From assembly GCF_014212055.1 (NCBI RefSeq), contig NZ_JACJVO010000052.1, forward strand, positions 1-64,000: a DNA stretch of 64,000 nucleotides. Reading direction: 5' to 3'. This DNA comes from Cohnella zeiphila (GTDB taxonomy: Bacteria > Bacillota > Bacilli > Paenibacillales > Paenibacillaceae). The position numbers and the translations under genes were made by a program. Every line of letters starts with the position of its first letter. Position 1 is the first letter of the stretch. This document shows, in pieces, positions 34,926 through 43,933 of this stretch. A model generated the notes under the pieces. The model was not told the DNA's origin, made no database searches, and saw only the letters and a program-made list of their open reading frames with translations.

Positions 34926-37049
34926 ATGACGAGCATCAAACGTGTGCATGTCGTCTTCAAAACGCATTTGGACATCGGCTTCACCCATCTGGCCGGGCAC
35001 GTCACGAAACAATACATGGAGGAATATATCCCGAAGGCGATCGCCTTGGCAGACAGGATGGAGAAGGAGGGCGGCCCGGAGCGCTTCGTGTGGACGACCG
35101 GCTCGTGGCTCATTCGCCATTACCTGGACCGGGCTTCCGAAGAGGGCAAGACGGCGATGGAACGGGCCATCGCCAGAGGCCATATCGCGTGGCACGGCCT
35201 TCCGTTCACGACGCATACGGAGCTGCTGGACGCGCCGCTGTTCCGCTACGCTTTATCGATCGGACGCGAGCTGGACGCCCGGTTCGGCAAGACCACGATC
35301 GCGGCCAAGATGACCGACGTTCCGGGACATACGCTGGCCATGGTTCCTTACCTGAACGAAGCCGGCATTCGATATTTGCATCTCGGCGTCAATCCGGCTT
35401 CGAAGCGTCCGGATGTGCCGCCGCTGTTCCGCTGGCAGGCGGACGACGGGTCGGAGATCATCGTGAATTATGCGGGCAGCTACGGCGAGGAGGTGCGTCT
35501 CGAGGGGCTGGAAGACGTTCTCGTCTTCGCGCATACGGGCGACAACTGCGGGCCGCCGGAGGCGGAGGAGATTCGCCGGCAATTCGAGGAATACCGTCTC
35601 CGGTACCCGGGCGCGGAAGTGCTCGCTTCGACGCTGGACGCGTTCGCGGCGAGGCTGGCGGAGCACCGCGGCAAGCTTCCCGTTCTGCGGGAGGAGATCG
35701 GAGACACCTGGATTCACGGCACCGGTACGGACCCGCTCAAGCTGGCGAAGCTTCGGGCGCTTCAGCGACTGCGCGGCGAATGGTTGGCGCAGGGCCGAAT
35801 CGAAGAGGGCGGAGCGGAGGACAAGGGAATCTGCGAAGCGATGCTGCTCGTGGCGGAGCACACCTGGGGACTCGACGTCAAGAAATGGCTTCCGGACTTC
35901 CGCAACTATGCGAAGGCGGATTTTCAGGCGGCGCGGGCCAAGGACGAAATGGATATCGACGATATTCCGGCGAAGTTCGGTTACATCGGCGCGTTCGCGA
36001 TGGATGAGTTCGACAAGCAGTCGCAAGGGAAGTTCGAGGCCGAGCGCGGCCGCCGCTTCTATTCGACGATCGAGCGGTCGTGGGCGGAGCAGCGGGAATA
36101 TCTTGATCAAGCGCTGAAGGTCCTGCCGCCGGAGCTGCGGGAAGAAGCGCTTCGGGCGTTCGCGGAGCTGACGCCGGTTCCCGCGGCTGACAAATGGGAG
36201 AGCGGCACGCCGCTGCGTATCCGGGAAAGCTGCCGGAGCGGTCCGTACGAGCTTGTTTTCGCGGAAAACGGGGGTCTCGTCGGGCTGACGGACGGCAACG
36301 GCAAGCAATGGATCGAAGAATCCGATCCGTTCGGCGTGTATGCGTACGAGACGTTCGGCACGGAGGATTACGAGCGGTATTTCCGCACCTACATGCAGAA
36401 CCTGCCCGTCACGCATCCGTGGGCGGACGCGGACTTCGGGAAGCCGGGATTTGAATTCGTGCGGCCGAGGCCGAGCCATCAGGTCTTCCTGCCGATGCTG
36501 GACGATCTGAGAGTCTTCCGCGGCGAAGCCTCCGACCGGTACAGACTCCGGCTGCGGATGCCGGCGGAAGCCCGCGAGCCATTCGGCGCGCCGAAGGAAC
36601 TGGAGCTCGAATATGAGGTCGGGCTGAGATCGGGCGAGATCGGAATTGCCTTGCAGTGGTTCGGCAAGGAAGCGAATCGCCTGCCCGAAGCGAGCTGGTT
36701 CCGCTGCGGCCTTCGGACGGACAATCCGAACCTGTGGACGATGGAGAAGCTGGGCATGCCTTTGTCTCCTCTGCGCGTCGCGAAGGGCGGCAACCGGAAT
36801 CTTCACGCTCTCGGCGGCGGCGTTCGCTACGAGGGAGCCGACGGCTGCGCGGAGATCGTAACGCTGGACGCGGCGCTGGCCGCGCCGGGCTGCGGAAGAC
36901 TGCTGCAGTTCGACGGCACATTCGCCTCGCTGGCTTCGGGATGGCACTTTAATTTGCACAACAACATTTGGGGAACGAACTTCCCGATGTGGTACGGAGA
37001 GGACGCGAGGTTTCGCTTCCGGCTTCGTTTGGCGTCGAATCGGAGATAG
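34926..37049 (+). CDS. DUF5054 protein related to GH38 alpha-mannosidases
   Basis: The 707-residue protein begins with VHVVFKTHLDIGFTHLAGHV, a GH38/57-clan-like opening in which His and Asp would bind the metal. AAKMTDVPGHTLAMVPYLNEAGI resembles the nucleophile-containing segment of GH38. The rest is a DUF5054-type body with a C-terminal beta-rich region. The ATG at 34926 follows AACGGAGGAAAACCGCG. No signal peptide is seen, so it acts in the cytosol on imported glycosides if it is a hydrolase. The specificity is unknown. It lies next to a GntR/LacI regulator. Confidence 0.8.
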   Translation: MTSIKRVHVVFKTHLDIGFTHLAGHVTKQYMEEYIPKAIALADRMEKEGGPERFVWTTGSWLIRHYLDRASEEGKTAMERAIARGHIAWHGLPFTTHTELLDAPLFRYALSIGRELDARFGKTTIAAKMTDVPGHTLAMVPYLNEAGIRYLHLGVNPASKRPDVPPLFRWQADDGSEIIVNYAGSYGEEVRLEGLEDVLVFAHTGDNCGPPEAEEIRRQFEEYRLRYPGAEVLASTLDAFAARLAEHRGKLPVLREEIGDTWIHGTGTDPLKLAKLRALQRLRGEWLAQGRIEEGGAEDKGICEAMLLVAEHTWGLDVKKWLPDFRNYAKADFQAARAKDEMDIDDIPAKFGYIGAFAMDEFDKQSQGKFEAERGRRFYSTIERSWAEQREYLDQALKVLPPELREEALRAFAELTPVPAADKWESGTPLRIRESCRSGPYELVFAENGGLVGLTDGNGKQWIEESDPFGVYAYETFGTEDYERYFRTYMQNLPVTHPWADADFGKPGFEFVRPRPSHQVFLPMLDDLRVFRGEASDRYRLRLRMPAEAREPFGAPKELELEYEVGLRSGEIGIALQWFGKEANRLPEASWFRCGLRTDNPNLWTMEKLGMPLSPLRVAKGGNRNLHALGGGVRYEGADGCAEIVTLDAALAAPGCGRLLQFDGTFASLASGWHFNLHNNIWGTNFPMWYGEDARFRFRLRLASNRR

Positions 37050-37203
37050 GCTTTCTTCAGAACCGTTCGGAATTTCTCGGACGGTTTTTCTCGTCGTTTT
37101 TTCGGAATATCGCAGCGGTAAAATTTCGAAATCTTGCGATTCTATCGTCAAAATGCGGACGCGGGCGGATCGGAAGGGTATACTCGAAGCAGGAGGCGAG
37201 GAG

Positions 37204-37845
37204 ATGAAGGAGCGGGAATTCAACGGAGCCGAACCGGATACGGTGCCGGATGACGAGCAATGGCGGGCCATCGTCTCGAACGACGAGTCTTGCAACGGGA
37301 AGTTTTTTTACGCGGTAAAAACGACGGGCATCTTCTGCCGGCCTTCGTGCAAATCCAAGGAGCCCCGGAGGGAAAATGTCGTTCTGTTCGACCGGACCGA
37401 ACAAGCGCTGGCGGGAGGATTTCGCCCTTGCAAGCGGTGCAAGCCGACCGGGGAGACGCTGCCGGACGCGGAGTGGGTGACGCAGATGACGTCCTATATC
37501 GACCGCCATTATGCGGAACCGATCACGCTGCAGAGTCTGGCCGACCAGTTCCACGGCAGTCCGTACCATCTCCAGCGCATTTTCAAAAAGGTTCAGGGGG
37601 CGACGCCGGTTGCGTACGTTCAGCGAACGCGCGCCGCGCGTGCCGCCGAGCTGCTGAGCCGGACGGACCGGCCGATCGCGCAGATCGGAGCGGAGGTCGG
37701 CATCTCCAGCGCGCCTTATTTCATTACGCTGTTCAAAAGCGTTCACGGCTGTACGCCCGCGGCCTACCGGCGGCGCTTCGACCGGCCGCATAACGAGGAG
37801 GAGATCAACCATGCCAGCGCAAGAAGCGACGATCTATTGGGATAA
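37204..37845 (+). CDS. adaA: AdaA-type methylphosphotriester-DNA methyltransferase and activator
   Basis: The 213-residue protein has the Ada zinc/methyl-acceptor domain with four cysteines in GIFCRPSCKSK and GFRPCKRCKP. An AraC double HTH follows (about residues 95-195, with ITLQSLADQFHGSPYHLQRIFKKVQGATP and IAQIGAEVGISSAPYFITLFKSVHGCTPAAYR). It accepts a methyl group from methylphosphotriesters and then activates the adaptive response to alkylation. ATG at 37204 lies behind GCAGGAGGCGAGGAG. It overlaps the methyltransferase gene by 35 bp, so the pair is one operon. Confidence 0.93.
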   Translation: MKEREFNGAEPDTVPDDEQWRAIVSNDESCNGKFFYAVKTTGIFCRPSCKSKEPRRENVVLFDRTEQALAGGFRPCKRCKPTGETLPDAEWVTQMTSYIDRHYAEPITLQSLADQFHGSPYHLQRIFKKVQGATPVAYVQRTRAARAAELLSRTDRPIAQIGAEVGISSAPYFITLFKSVHGCTPAAYRRRFDRPHNEEEINHASARSDDLLG

Positions 37846-38335
37846 GCTCGTTTATGACGCTTGGGAGCTTCATTTGGCCGCGACGGACAAGGGGCTTGTC
37901 TTTATCGGTTCGCAAGGCGCGCCGCTTGCGGAAGCGGAGGCTTGGGCGAACCGCCGGATGCCCGGGTCCGTTCTGGTTCGGGACGCCGAACGGCTGGCGC
38001 CGTATGCGCGCGAGCTAACCGAATATTTCCGGGGAGAGCGCGACAGCTTCGAACTTCCGTCCGACCTGCGGGGTACGCCGTTCCAGCAGGCGGTCTGGAG
38101 CGCATTGCGGGAAATTCCGTACGGAAGGACGACTTCGTACTCGGACATCGCCGGCGCGATCGGCAAGCCGGCGGCCGTCCGGGCGGTCGGGAGCGCGATC
38201 GGCGCCAATCCGGTGCTCGTCCATGTGCCGTGCCATCGGGTCGTCGGCAAGAACGGCGCGCTGACCGGTTTCCGCGGCGGATTGGCGATGAAGGAGCGGC
38301 TTCTGGAGCTGGAGCGGGAGGAAACGTCCGGCTGA
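37811..38335 (+). CDS. ogt: Methylated-DNA--protein-cysteine methyltransferase (AdaB/Ogt)
   Basis: The 174-residue suicide DNA repair protein has the active-site motif VPCHRVVGKNGALTGFRGG with acceptor Cys141. The HTH-like DNA-binding segment is GTPFQQAVWSALREIPYGRTTSYSDIA. It reverses O6-methylguanine. Its start lies inside adaA. The length agrees with the family (about 165-175). Confidence 0.94.
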   Translation: MPAQEATIYWDKLVYDAWELHLAATDKGLVFIGSQGAPLAEAEAWANRRMPGSVLVRDAERLAPYARELTEYFRGERDSFELPSDLRGTPFQQAVWSALREIPYGRTTSYSDIAGAIGKPAAVRAVGSAIGANPVLVHVPCHRVVGKNGALTGFRGGLAMKERLLELEREETSG

Positions 38336-38352
38336 GTGCCGGATCTCCGGCC

Positions 38353-39282
38353 TTAATACAGATGCCGCCACAGATAGAAGGTGGCGTAAGCTTCCCAACC
38401 CGCCCAGCCGGCAGCCATCGCGAGCAGCTCGGCCCGCGTCGGCTTGCGGTCCATGCCCGCCGCATGGCGGATCGCCTGATGCAGGCCGACGTCGTCGATC
38501 GGGAACGCTTCGGTCATCCGCAGGCAGCGCATCAGTACGTAGTTGGCGGTCCAGGGACCGATGCCGCGGATGCCGACGAGCGCTTTCTCCGCCGCCCGAA
38601 GGTTCCCGAGCGCGAGCAGATTCGCTTTGGTCAGCGAGCCTCCGGCGATCAGGCGGGCGACGCCGACGAGGTATTCGTTCTTGCGGGCGGTCATCCGCAG
38701 CTCGTCCAGCTCTTCCGGCTCCAGGCGGGCGATCCGCTCGGCCGACGGAAAAAGATAATACGTCTCGCCTTCGCATTCGATGCGGGGGCCGAACGTCTCG
38801 ACCAGGCGCCGCTTGAGCGTGTAGGCGAACGCAAGATTGATCTGCTGCCCGATGATCCCCCAGCTCATCGCCTCGAACAAATCGGGAATGCCCATGCAGC
38901 GGAGCCCGTTGAACAATTCCGCAGCCGGACCGAGCAGCGGGTCGGACGCCGCCAATCGGTAGAACGGAGCGAGGTCGGTATCCAGATCGAACCAGTCCCG
39001 GACATAGCGGATCACGGCATCCCGGCCCGCCTGGCCGGACGGTTCCGTATCGCCGAGAAAGCGGATTGTCATCGTGCTTGCGCTGTCGGAACGGATCTCG
39101 ACGACCGGCGTTTCCCCGCTATCGATCGGAATCGCTTTATACAAGCGATCGCCGTCGATCCGGTAGAGGCACTCGTTCGGAGACCGCGCCAAGTAAACCA
39201 GATTTTGCCCGAAATCGAACGGTTCGGGAACGCTCAGCGTGATTTCCCGCCCGTTATCCTTTACAATCGCGTTATCGCTCAT
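38353..39282 (-). CDS. alkA: DNA-3-methyladenine glycosylase II (AlkA-like)
   Basis: The 309-residue protein has the AlkA layout: a TBP-like N-terminal domain (to about residue 115), then a helix-hairpin-helix glycosylase domain. The hairpin is LVGIRGIGPWTANYVLMRCL and the catalytic Asp is at about residue 264 in AFPIDDVGL. It excises alkylated purines from DNA. It converges on the ada/ogt pair with a 17-bp gap and is divergent from the oxygenase/radical-SAM pair, so the region forms an alkylation-damage island. Confidence 0.92.
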   Translation of the reverse strand: MSDNAIVKDNGREITLSVPEPFDFGQNLVYLARSPNECLYRIDGDRLYKAIPIDSGETPVVEIRSDSASTMTIRFLGDTEPSGQAGRDAVIRYVRDWFDLDTDLAPFYRLAASDPLLGPAAELFNGLRCMGIPDLFEAMSWGIIGQQINLAFAYTLKRRLVETFGPRIECEGETYYLFPSAERIARLEPEELDELRMTARKNEYLVGVARLIAGGSLTKANLLALGNLRAAEKALVGIRGIGPWTANYVLMRCLRMTEAFPIDDVGLHQAIRHAAGMDRKPTRAELLAMAAGWAGWEAYATFYLWRHLY

Positions 39283-39427
39283 TCGATGATCCTCCCGTTT
39301 TCCCCCATAATGTCTTCTCTAGTTGTAACACAATCCCGGGCGTTCGCGAACTTCGCGATCTTGCTCTCTTATTATCGAACGGACCACAAGCGCCTTCTCC
39401 GAAGGCGGCCCCAAGGAGGAAATGCCG

Positions 39428-40144
39428 ATGTCCCTGTCCGAATTCGCCCCCTTCCTTGACCGACAGGATGAGACCGGGCTGCAGCGGGAACTGGACGAGA
39501 GCGGGTTCGCCCGCCTGCCCGGTCTCCTGAACGAGGCTCAGTGCGCCGAACTCGTCGCCCTTTATGAGGACGAATCGCGCTTTCGCCGAACGATCGACAT
39601 GAACCGGTACCGCTTCGGAAGCGGGGAGTACAAATACTTCGCCGCGCCGCTGCCGGCGCTCGTTCAGCAGCTTCGGGAACGGCTTTATCCGGCGCTCGCG
39701 CGGGCGGCCAACCGCTGGGAAGAGCGGCTGGGGCAGGAACCGGCATATCCGGAGGAGCTGTCCGCCTTCCTGGAGCAGTGCCATCGCCACGGCCAGACCC
39801 GCCCGACGCCTCTGCTGCTCAAGTACGAAGAAGGGGATTACAACTGCTTGCATCAGGATTTGTACGGCGAGGTGTTTTTTCCGTTCCAGGCCGTCATTGC
39901 CCTGAGCCGCCGGGATCTCGACTACGCGGGAGGCGAGTTCCTGCTCGTGGAGCAGCGGCCGCGGGCGCAGAGCCGGGGACACGCCCTCGTTCTGGAGCAA
40001 GGAGACGGCCTCGTCTTCCCGACGAACAACCGGCCGGTGGCCGGAGCGCGGGGATACTACCGGACCAAGCTCCGGCACGGGGTCAGCACGGTGCTGTCGG
40101 GAAGACGGCATACGCTCGGGGTGATTTTCCATGACGCGCGTTGA
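39428..40144 (+). CDS. 2OG-Fe(II) oxygenase in the alkylation-repair island
   Basis: The 238-residue dioxygenase has the iron-binding H-x-D in YNCLHQDLYGE and the distal His in TKLRHGVSTV; the Arg of SGRRHTLGVIFHD probably binds 2-oxoglutarate. It resembles proteins annotated as prolyl-4-hydroxylase-like oxygenases, not AlkB, so repair of alkylated bases is a contextual inference. ATG at 39428 is preferred over 39422, which sits too close to the AAGGAGGAA site. The last 14 bp overlap the radical-SAM gene. Confidence 0.82.
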   Translation: MSLSEFAPFLDRQDETGLQRELDESGFARLPGLLNEAQCAELVALYEDESRFRRTIDMNRYRFGSGEYKYFAAPLPALVQQLRERLYPALARAANRWEERLGQEPAYPEELSAFLEQCHRHGQTRPTPLLLKYEEGDYNCLHQDLYGEVFFPFQAVIALSRRDLDYAGGEFLLVEQRPRAQSRGHALVLEQGDGLVFPTNNRPVAGARGYYRTKLRHGVSTVLSGRRHTLGVIFHDAR

Positions 40145-40958
40145 GCTGTTCGAGAAGACGCCCAAATCGCTGCTGAACAAGGGCACGGGCTTTCTGACCG
40201 ACTATACCCACACGCTCAATCCGTATGCGGGCTGCGCGTTCGGCTGCTCTTACTGCTATGTGAGGCGAATGCCCGTGGCAACGTTTCGTCAAAAGGAATG
40301 GGGAACGTGGGTGGACCTCAAGCGGGGCGCGGCGGAGCTGCTGCGGCGGGAACTGCGGGCAGCCAGAGCGAAGGGGCGGGTGACAATCTTCATGTCTTCC
40401 AGCACGGACCCGTATCAGCCCGCCGAGCATAAGGAACGCATTACGCGATCGCTGCTCGAGGTCATGGCGGAGGAACCGCCCGACTTCCTGCTCGTGCAGA
40501 CGCGAAGCCCGCTGGTCACGCGCGACATCGATCTTCTCTTGCGGCTTGGGGAGCGGGCGAGAGTCAGCCTGACGGTGGAGACGGACCGCGAGGACGTCCG
40601 CAAGCGGTTCGCGCCGGCCGCGCCGCCGATCGCCGCGAGGCTGAACGCGCTGGAGCGGCTTCGCGAAGCCGGGGTGCCGACGCAAGCCGCCGTTGCGCCG
40701 TTGCTGCCCAGCAGCGAAGACTTTCCGCGCAAGCTGCTGCCGCTGGCCGATCGCGTCGTCCTCGACGACTATTACCTCGGCGACGGAAGCGGCGGACGAA
40801 GGAGCCGCAGCCTCGGAGTGGAGCGGCTCTACGAGGAAGACGAGCGGGCGCAGTGGTATGACCCTTCCGCGATCCGGGCGATTCGCGAGCGGTTCGCGGC
40901 AGTCTTCCCCGAGGACCGTCTGTTCGTGAGCCAGGCGGGGTTCGCTCCGGGACCTTAG
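40131..40958 (+). CDS. SPL-like radical SAM protein
   Basis: The 275-residue protein begins PKSLLNKGTGFLTDYTHTLNP and carries the radical-SAM cluster motif C-x3-C-x2-C (Cys35, Cys39 and Cys42 in GCAFGCSYCYV). IFMSSSTDPYQPAEHKERITR is typical of the spore-photoproduct-lyase-like branch (Rv2578c type). It overlaps the oxygenase gene, so the two are cotranscribed next to adaA-ogt and alkA. A role in damaged-DNA or damaged-RNA processing is suggested by context but not shown. Confidence 0.84.
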   Translation: MTRVELFEKTPKSLLNKGTGFLTDYTHTLNPYAGCAFGCSYCYVRRMPVATFRQKEWGTWVDLKRGAAELLRRELRAARAKGRVTIFMSSSTDPYQPAEHKERITRSLLEVMAEEPPDFLLVQTRSPLVTRDIDLLLRLGERARVSLTVETDREDVRKRFAPAAPPIAARLNALERLREAGVPTQAAVAPLLPSSEDFPRKLLPLADRVVLDDYYLGDGSGGRRSRSLGVERLYEEDERAQWYDPSAIRAIRERFAAVFPEDRLFVSQAGFAPGP

Positions 40959-41003
40959 CGGGTCCATTCGCGCAAGGTTCGGTTTTCTTTATCGTATTCC
41001 GGG

Positions 41004-42134
41004 TCAGGATCGTTTGTCCGGATTCGGAGCGGCCGTCGAACGGCGGACGATCATACCGGTCGGCAGCTTGATCTGACGGGATTCGCCCGGTCCGGCTTCG
41101 ATCTGGCTCACGATCAGCCTCCCGGCCTCGCGTCCGAGCTCGCGCTCCTGCTGAGCGACGACGGTGGGCGGCACGACCGCGAATTCGGGATCGACCGCAT
41201 CGTCGAAGACGACGACGGACAGGTCTTCCGGCACCCGGATGCCGAGACGGCGCGCGGTCAGAATGACCTGCGCGCTGTGGTTGCAGGACAGCAGGGCGGT
41301 CATGCGCGGATGGGCGAGCAGGAACTGTTCGACAAGGCTGTCGACCTGCTCGGCGCTGTCGTCGAACGTCAGGCGGGTCATCTCCAGGCTGCGGTCGATC
41401 AGGATCCGGCGATCCTGCAGCGCTCTCTCATAGCCGGCGATCCGCTCCTCGATCGAGGATGTGCCTTCCGCCTTGGTCGAGACGAACCCGATATGCCGGT
41501 GTCCGAGCTCGTACAGATGTTGAACCGCTTCGATGGCGCCGGAGTAATTGTCGGAGCTGACCGAATTCGTCTCGATTCCTTTGAGCAGCCGATCCAGCAG
41601 CACCAACGGAAATTTGTCCAGAGTCAGGGAAAGAATCTCGCTGTTGTAATTTTCCCCTTCGACCGGGTAGATGATCAGCCCTTGAACCCCGCTTTGCCGC
41701 ATCTCGCGGATCTTCCGAATTTCTTCCTCCTGAGAGTCGTTCGTCTTGGCGAAAAACAAAGAGTATCCGTTCTCGGACAACGCGTCCTCGATCCCGCTGA
41801 GCAGATGGGCGGTGAACCGGTTGTCGAGCCTAGGCATGAGGAATCCGACCGTTCGTCTGGGCGCGGTTGTCGCCGCGGCTTCTTCGACGCTCGCCAGCCA
41901 GTCCTCTTGGCTGTGTTCGGCGACGAACGTTCCTTTGCCCTGCTGCCGGACCACGATGCCCCGATCGACAAGCTCGCCGAGGGCGTTCTTGACGGTGATC
42001 CGGCTGACGCCGAATTGCTCCGCCAGCTCATTCTCGGACGGGATGCGGCTGAGCGGTTTCCATTGCCGGTTTTTGATTTGGTCGACGATGTAAGTTTCGA
42101 TTTTCTTGTATAACGGTTTGTACTTCTTGGCCAT
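41004..42134 (-). CDS. GntR/LacI hybrid sugar regulator (AraR-like architecture)
   Basis: The 376-residue protein has a GntR HTH (PLYKKIETYIVDQIKNRQWKPLSRIPSENELAEQFGVSRITVKNALGELVDRGIVVRQQGKGTFV) and a LacI-type effector domain (RTVGFLMPRLDNRFTAHLLSGIEDALSENG, GVQGLIIYPVEG, GHRHIGFVSTKAEGTSS). It shares the architecture of the gene at 33605. ATG at 42134 (after GGAGAACGTCCCG) is preferred over 42149. It is divergent from the sugar ABC/alpha-mannosidase operon and is its obvious regulator; the inducer is probably a mannoside. Confidence 0.9.
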   Translation of the reverse strand: MAKKYKPLYKKIETYIVDQIKNRQWKPLSRIPSENELAEQFGVSRITVKNALGELVDRGIVVRQQGKGTFVAEHSQEDWLASVEEAAATTAPRRTVGFLMPRLDNRFTAHLLSGIEDALSENGYSLFFAKTNDSQEEEIRKIREMRQSGVQGLIIYPVEGENYNSEILSLTLDKFPLVLLDRLLKGIETNSVSSDNYSGAIEAVQHLYELGHRHIGFVSTKAEGTSSIEERIAGYERALQDRRILIDRSLEMTRLTFDDSAEQVDSLVEQFLLAHPRMTALLSCNHSAQVILTARRLGIRVPEDLSVVVFDDAVDPEFAVVPPTVVAQQERELGREAGRLIVSQIEAGPGESRQIKLPTGMIVRRSTAAPNPDKRS

Positions 42135-42191
42135 CGGGACGTTCTCCAATTCGTCTTATGTTGATTCAACTATATTATAACAATCCAACAT

Positions 42192-42339
42192 ATACAAGTG
42201 CGTATTCCTCTTGTTTCCTCTCCGACTTGTATGAAAATGATCGCGATATTTCCTTGTGTTATAAAGCATTCCTCGTTAACTTGTATCAAAAAATAAACGT
42301 TTACATCAAGATGAATGTTGTTTATATTGTCAATACAAG
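42192..42339. promoter_or_regulatory. Four ATACAAG/CTTGTAT boxes in the divergent ABC-operon control region
   Basis: ATACAAGT (42192-42199), ACTTGTAT (42225-42232), ACTTGTAT (42279-42286) and ATACAAGA (42334-42341, one base variant) recur in about 150 bp of AT-rich DNA. The first two face each other. They resemble AraR-type half-sites and probably bind the adjacent GntR/LacI protein. A cre-like box lies among them. Confidence 0.6.
42292..42306. promoter_or_regulatory. cre-like catabolite-repression box
   Basis: On the minus strand ATGTAAACGTTTATT fits the CcpA cre consensus with one mismatch. Its 13-mer TAAACGTTTACAT is identical to that at the promoter of the 24.5-kb gene. It lies about 85 bp before the substrate-binding-protein start. 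Confidence 0.6.
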
Positions 42340-42388
42340 AAGCCGATCCCGGATCTGCTTCTCAAAAAAAATGAAAAGGTGGTTGTGC

Positions 42389-43864
42389 ATGAAAAGGAAG
42401 TCAGGTTGGATGCCCTTAGCGGCGGTGACGATGTTCGCTCTTCTTGTAAGCGGTTGCGGCGGCAATGGCAACAATGCCGGCAACAGCGCTTCTCCAAGCG
42501 GCAGCCCGAGCGGAAGTTCCGGCGGGAGCACCGCCAGCAGCACCGCCAGCGCTTCTGCCGCCCCCGGCAGCGCCGTCGACGGCAAGGGCAAGACGCTAAC
42601 GCTCTGGACGTGGAAGGTGGCGTATACGCCGGGCTTCGAAGCCGCCGCCAAGCTATATCAGGAGAAGACCGGGGCGAAAGTGGAGATTCAGACGTTCACG
42701 CCCGACGATACGTACCGGCAGAAGTTCCAGGCGGCCGCCAACTCCGGCAACCTGCCGGACGTCGTCAACTGGTGGGCGACCGCCGGCGATTCCATCGAAG
42801 GCTCGATCGTCGATTTGAGCACCGTTTTCGGCGACGATGTGCTGGGCAGCTATTACAAAACCGCCATGGATCCGATCCGCGTCACGCAGCAGCAAGTCGA
42901 TTCTTGGGCTTCGGACAAGAACGCGACGGAGCTGCAGAAATCGCTCAAAGCCGGCCAGTTCTACGGATTGCCGCTCGACATCGGCGGGTTCTTCACCTTC
43001 TACGGCAACAAGCAGCTGATGGAGAAAGCCGGCGTCTCCACCGACGCGCCGAAAACATGGGAAGACTTCATCGCCGAGATGAAGACGATCAAGGAGAAGA
43101 CCGGTACTCCGGGGCTGGTGCTCGGCGGGCAGGTCGTCGACCTGTGGGAGAACTGGGCCGGGTCGGCGCTCTCGATCATGCTGAACGGCCCGGAAGGGTA
43201 TAACGCCTTGATGGAACGCAAAGCGAAGATGAGCGACCCGGCCAACCTGCCGATCGTCAAGGCGGCCGAAGCGCTGTCCGACAACGATCTGCTCATGCCA
43301 GGCGTGCTGTCCACCAGCATCGACGGCGCCGACCAAGCGTTCGCGGCCGGCAAAGCGGCGTTCGACCTCGGAGGCTCCTTCACGATGTCCTCGCTGCTGG
43401 CGATGGGCATGAACCCCGACGACATCGTCTCGTTCCCGGTGCCGCCGATCTCCGGCTCGAAGATTACGCAGTGGACGACCGATCCTTTTACGCTCACCAT
43501 GCTGTCCGTCAACAAGGATTCCAAGAACAAAGATCTCGCGCTCGACTTCATCAAGTTCGTCACGACGGATCCCGACGCCGCGGTCGCATTTGCCAACGGG
43601 GCTTACACGATCCCGGCGCTCAATCTGGAAGGCAAATCGGCGGATCTGCAGCCGACGCTGAAGTCCATCTCCGATTCGTTCGCGACCGAGCCCGGCCCCT
43701 ATTCGCAATCGCAGGCCGACATCAATACTTACCGCGGCAAGAATAAGGAATGGGAAGTGTACGCCCAAGCCATTCAATCGATGTGGGAGAAGAAGATGGA
43801 CGCGGCAGCCGTCGCGAAGAAGTTCGACGATACGATGGCCAGCCTCGAGGCGAGCGGCAACTAA
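42389..43864 (+). CDS. Sugar ABC transporter substrate-binding lipoprotein
   Basis: The 491-residue protein has a lipoprotein signal ending LLVSGCGGNG (Cys near residue 21), a Ser/Ala/Gly-rich tether, and an extracellular solute-binding domain family 1 body (KTLTLWTWKVAYTPGFEAAAKLYQEKTGAKVE..., WATAGDSIEG). The start at 42389 is supported by the signal peptide and AAAAGGTGG. It captures an oligosaccharide outside the membrane for the two permeases downstream. The ATPase is not encoded here, so a shared MsmX-type ATPase is likely. Confidence 0.92.
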   Translation: MKRKSGWMPLAAVTMFALLVSGCGGNGNNAGNSASPSGSPSGSSGGSTASSTASASAAPGSAVDGKGKTLTLWTWKVAYTPGFEAAAKLYQEKTGAKVEIQTFTPDDTYRQKFQAAANSGNLPDVVNWWATAGDSIEGSIVDLSTVFGDDVLGSYYKTAMDPIRVTQQQVDSWASDKNATELQKSLKAGQFYGLPLDIGGFFTFYGNKQLMEKAGVSTDAPKTWEDFIAEMKTIKEKTGTPGLVLGGQVVDLWENWAGSALSIMLNGPEGYNALMERKAKMSDPANLPIVKAAEALSDNDLLMPGVLSTSIDGADQAFAAGKAAFDLGGSFTMSSLLAMGMNPDDIVSFPVPPISGSKITQWTTDPFTLTMLSVNKDSKNKDLALDFIKFVTTDPDAAVAFANGAYTIPALNLEGKSADLQPTLKSISDSFATEPGPYSQSQADINTYRGKNKEWEVYAQAIQSMWEKKMDAAAVAKKFDDTMASLEASGN

Positions 43865-43876
43865 GTTCAATTCGCG

Positions 43877-43911
43877 CGGCCGGCCGAAAGGCGAAGACCT
43901 TCGGCCGGCCG
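43877..43911 (+). terminator. Intercistronic stem-loop after the binding-protein gene
   Basis: CGGCCGGCCGAAAGG pairs with CCTTCGGCCGGCCG (one bulged A) around a short loop, without a T-run. Such hairpins often stabilise the binding-protein mRNA and reduce read-through into the permease genes. Confidence 0.65.
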
Positions 43912-43933
43912 TGATCCGGAAGGTGAAGCGACA

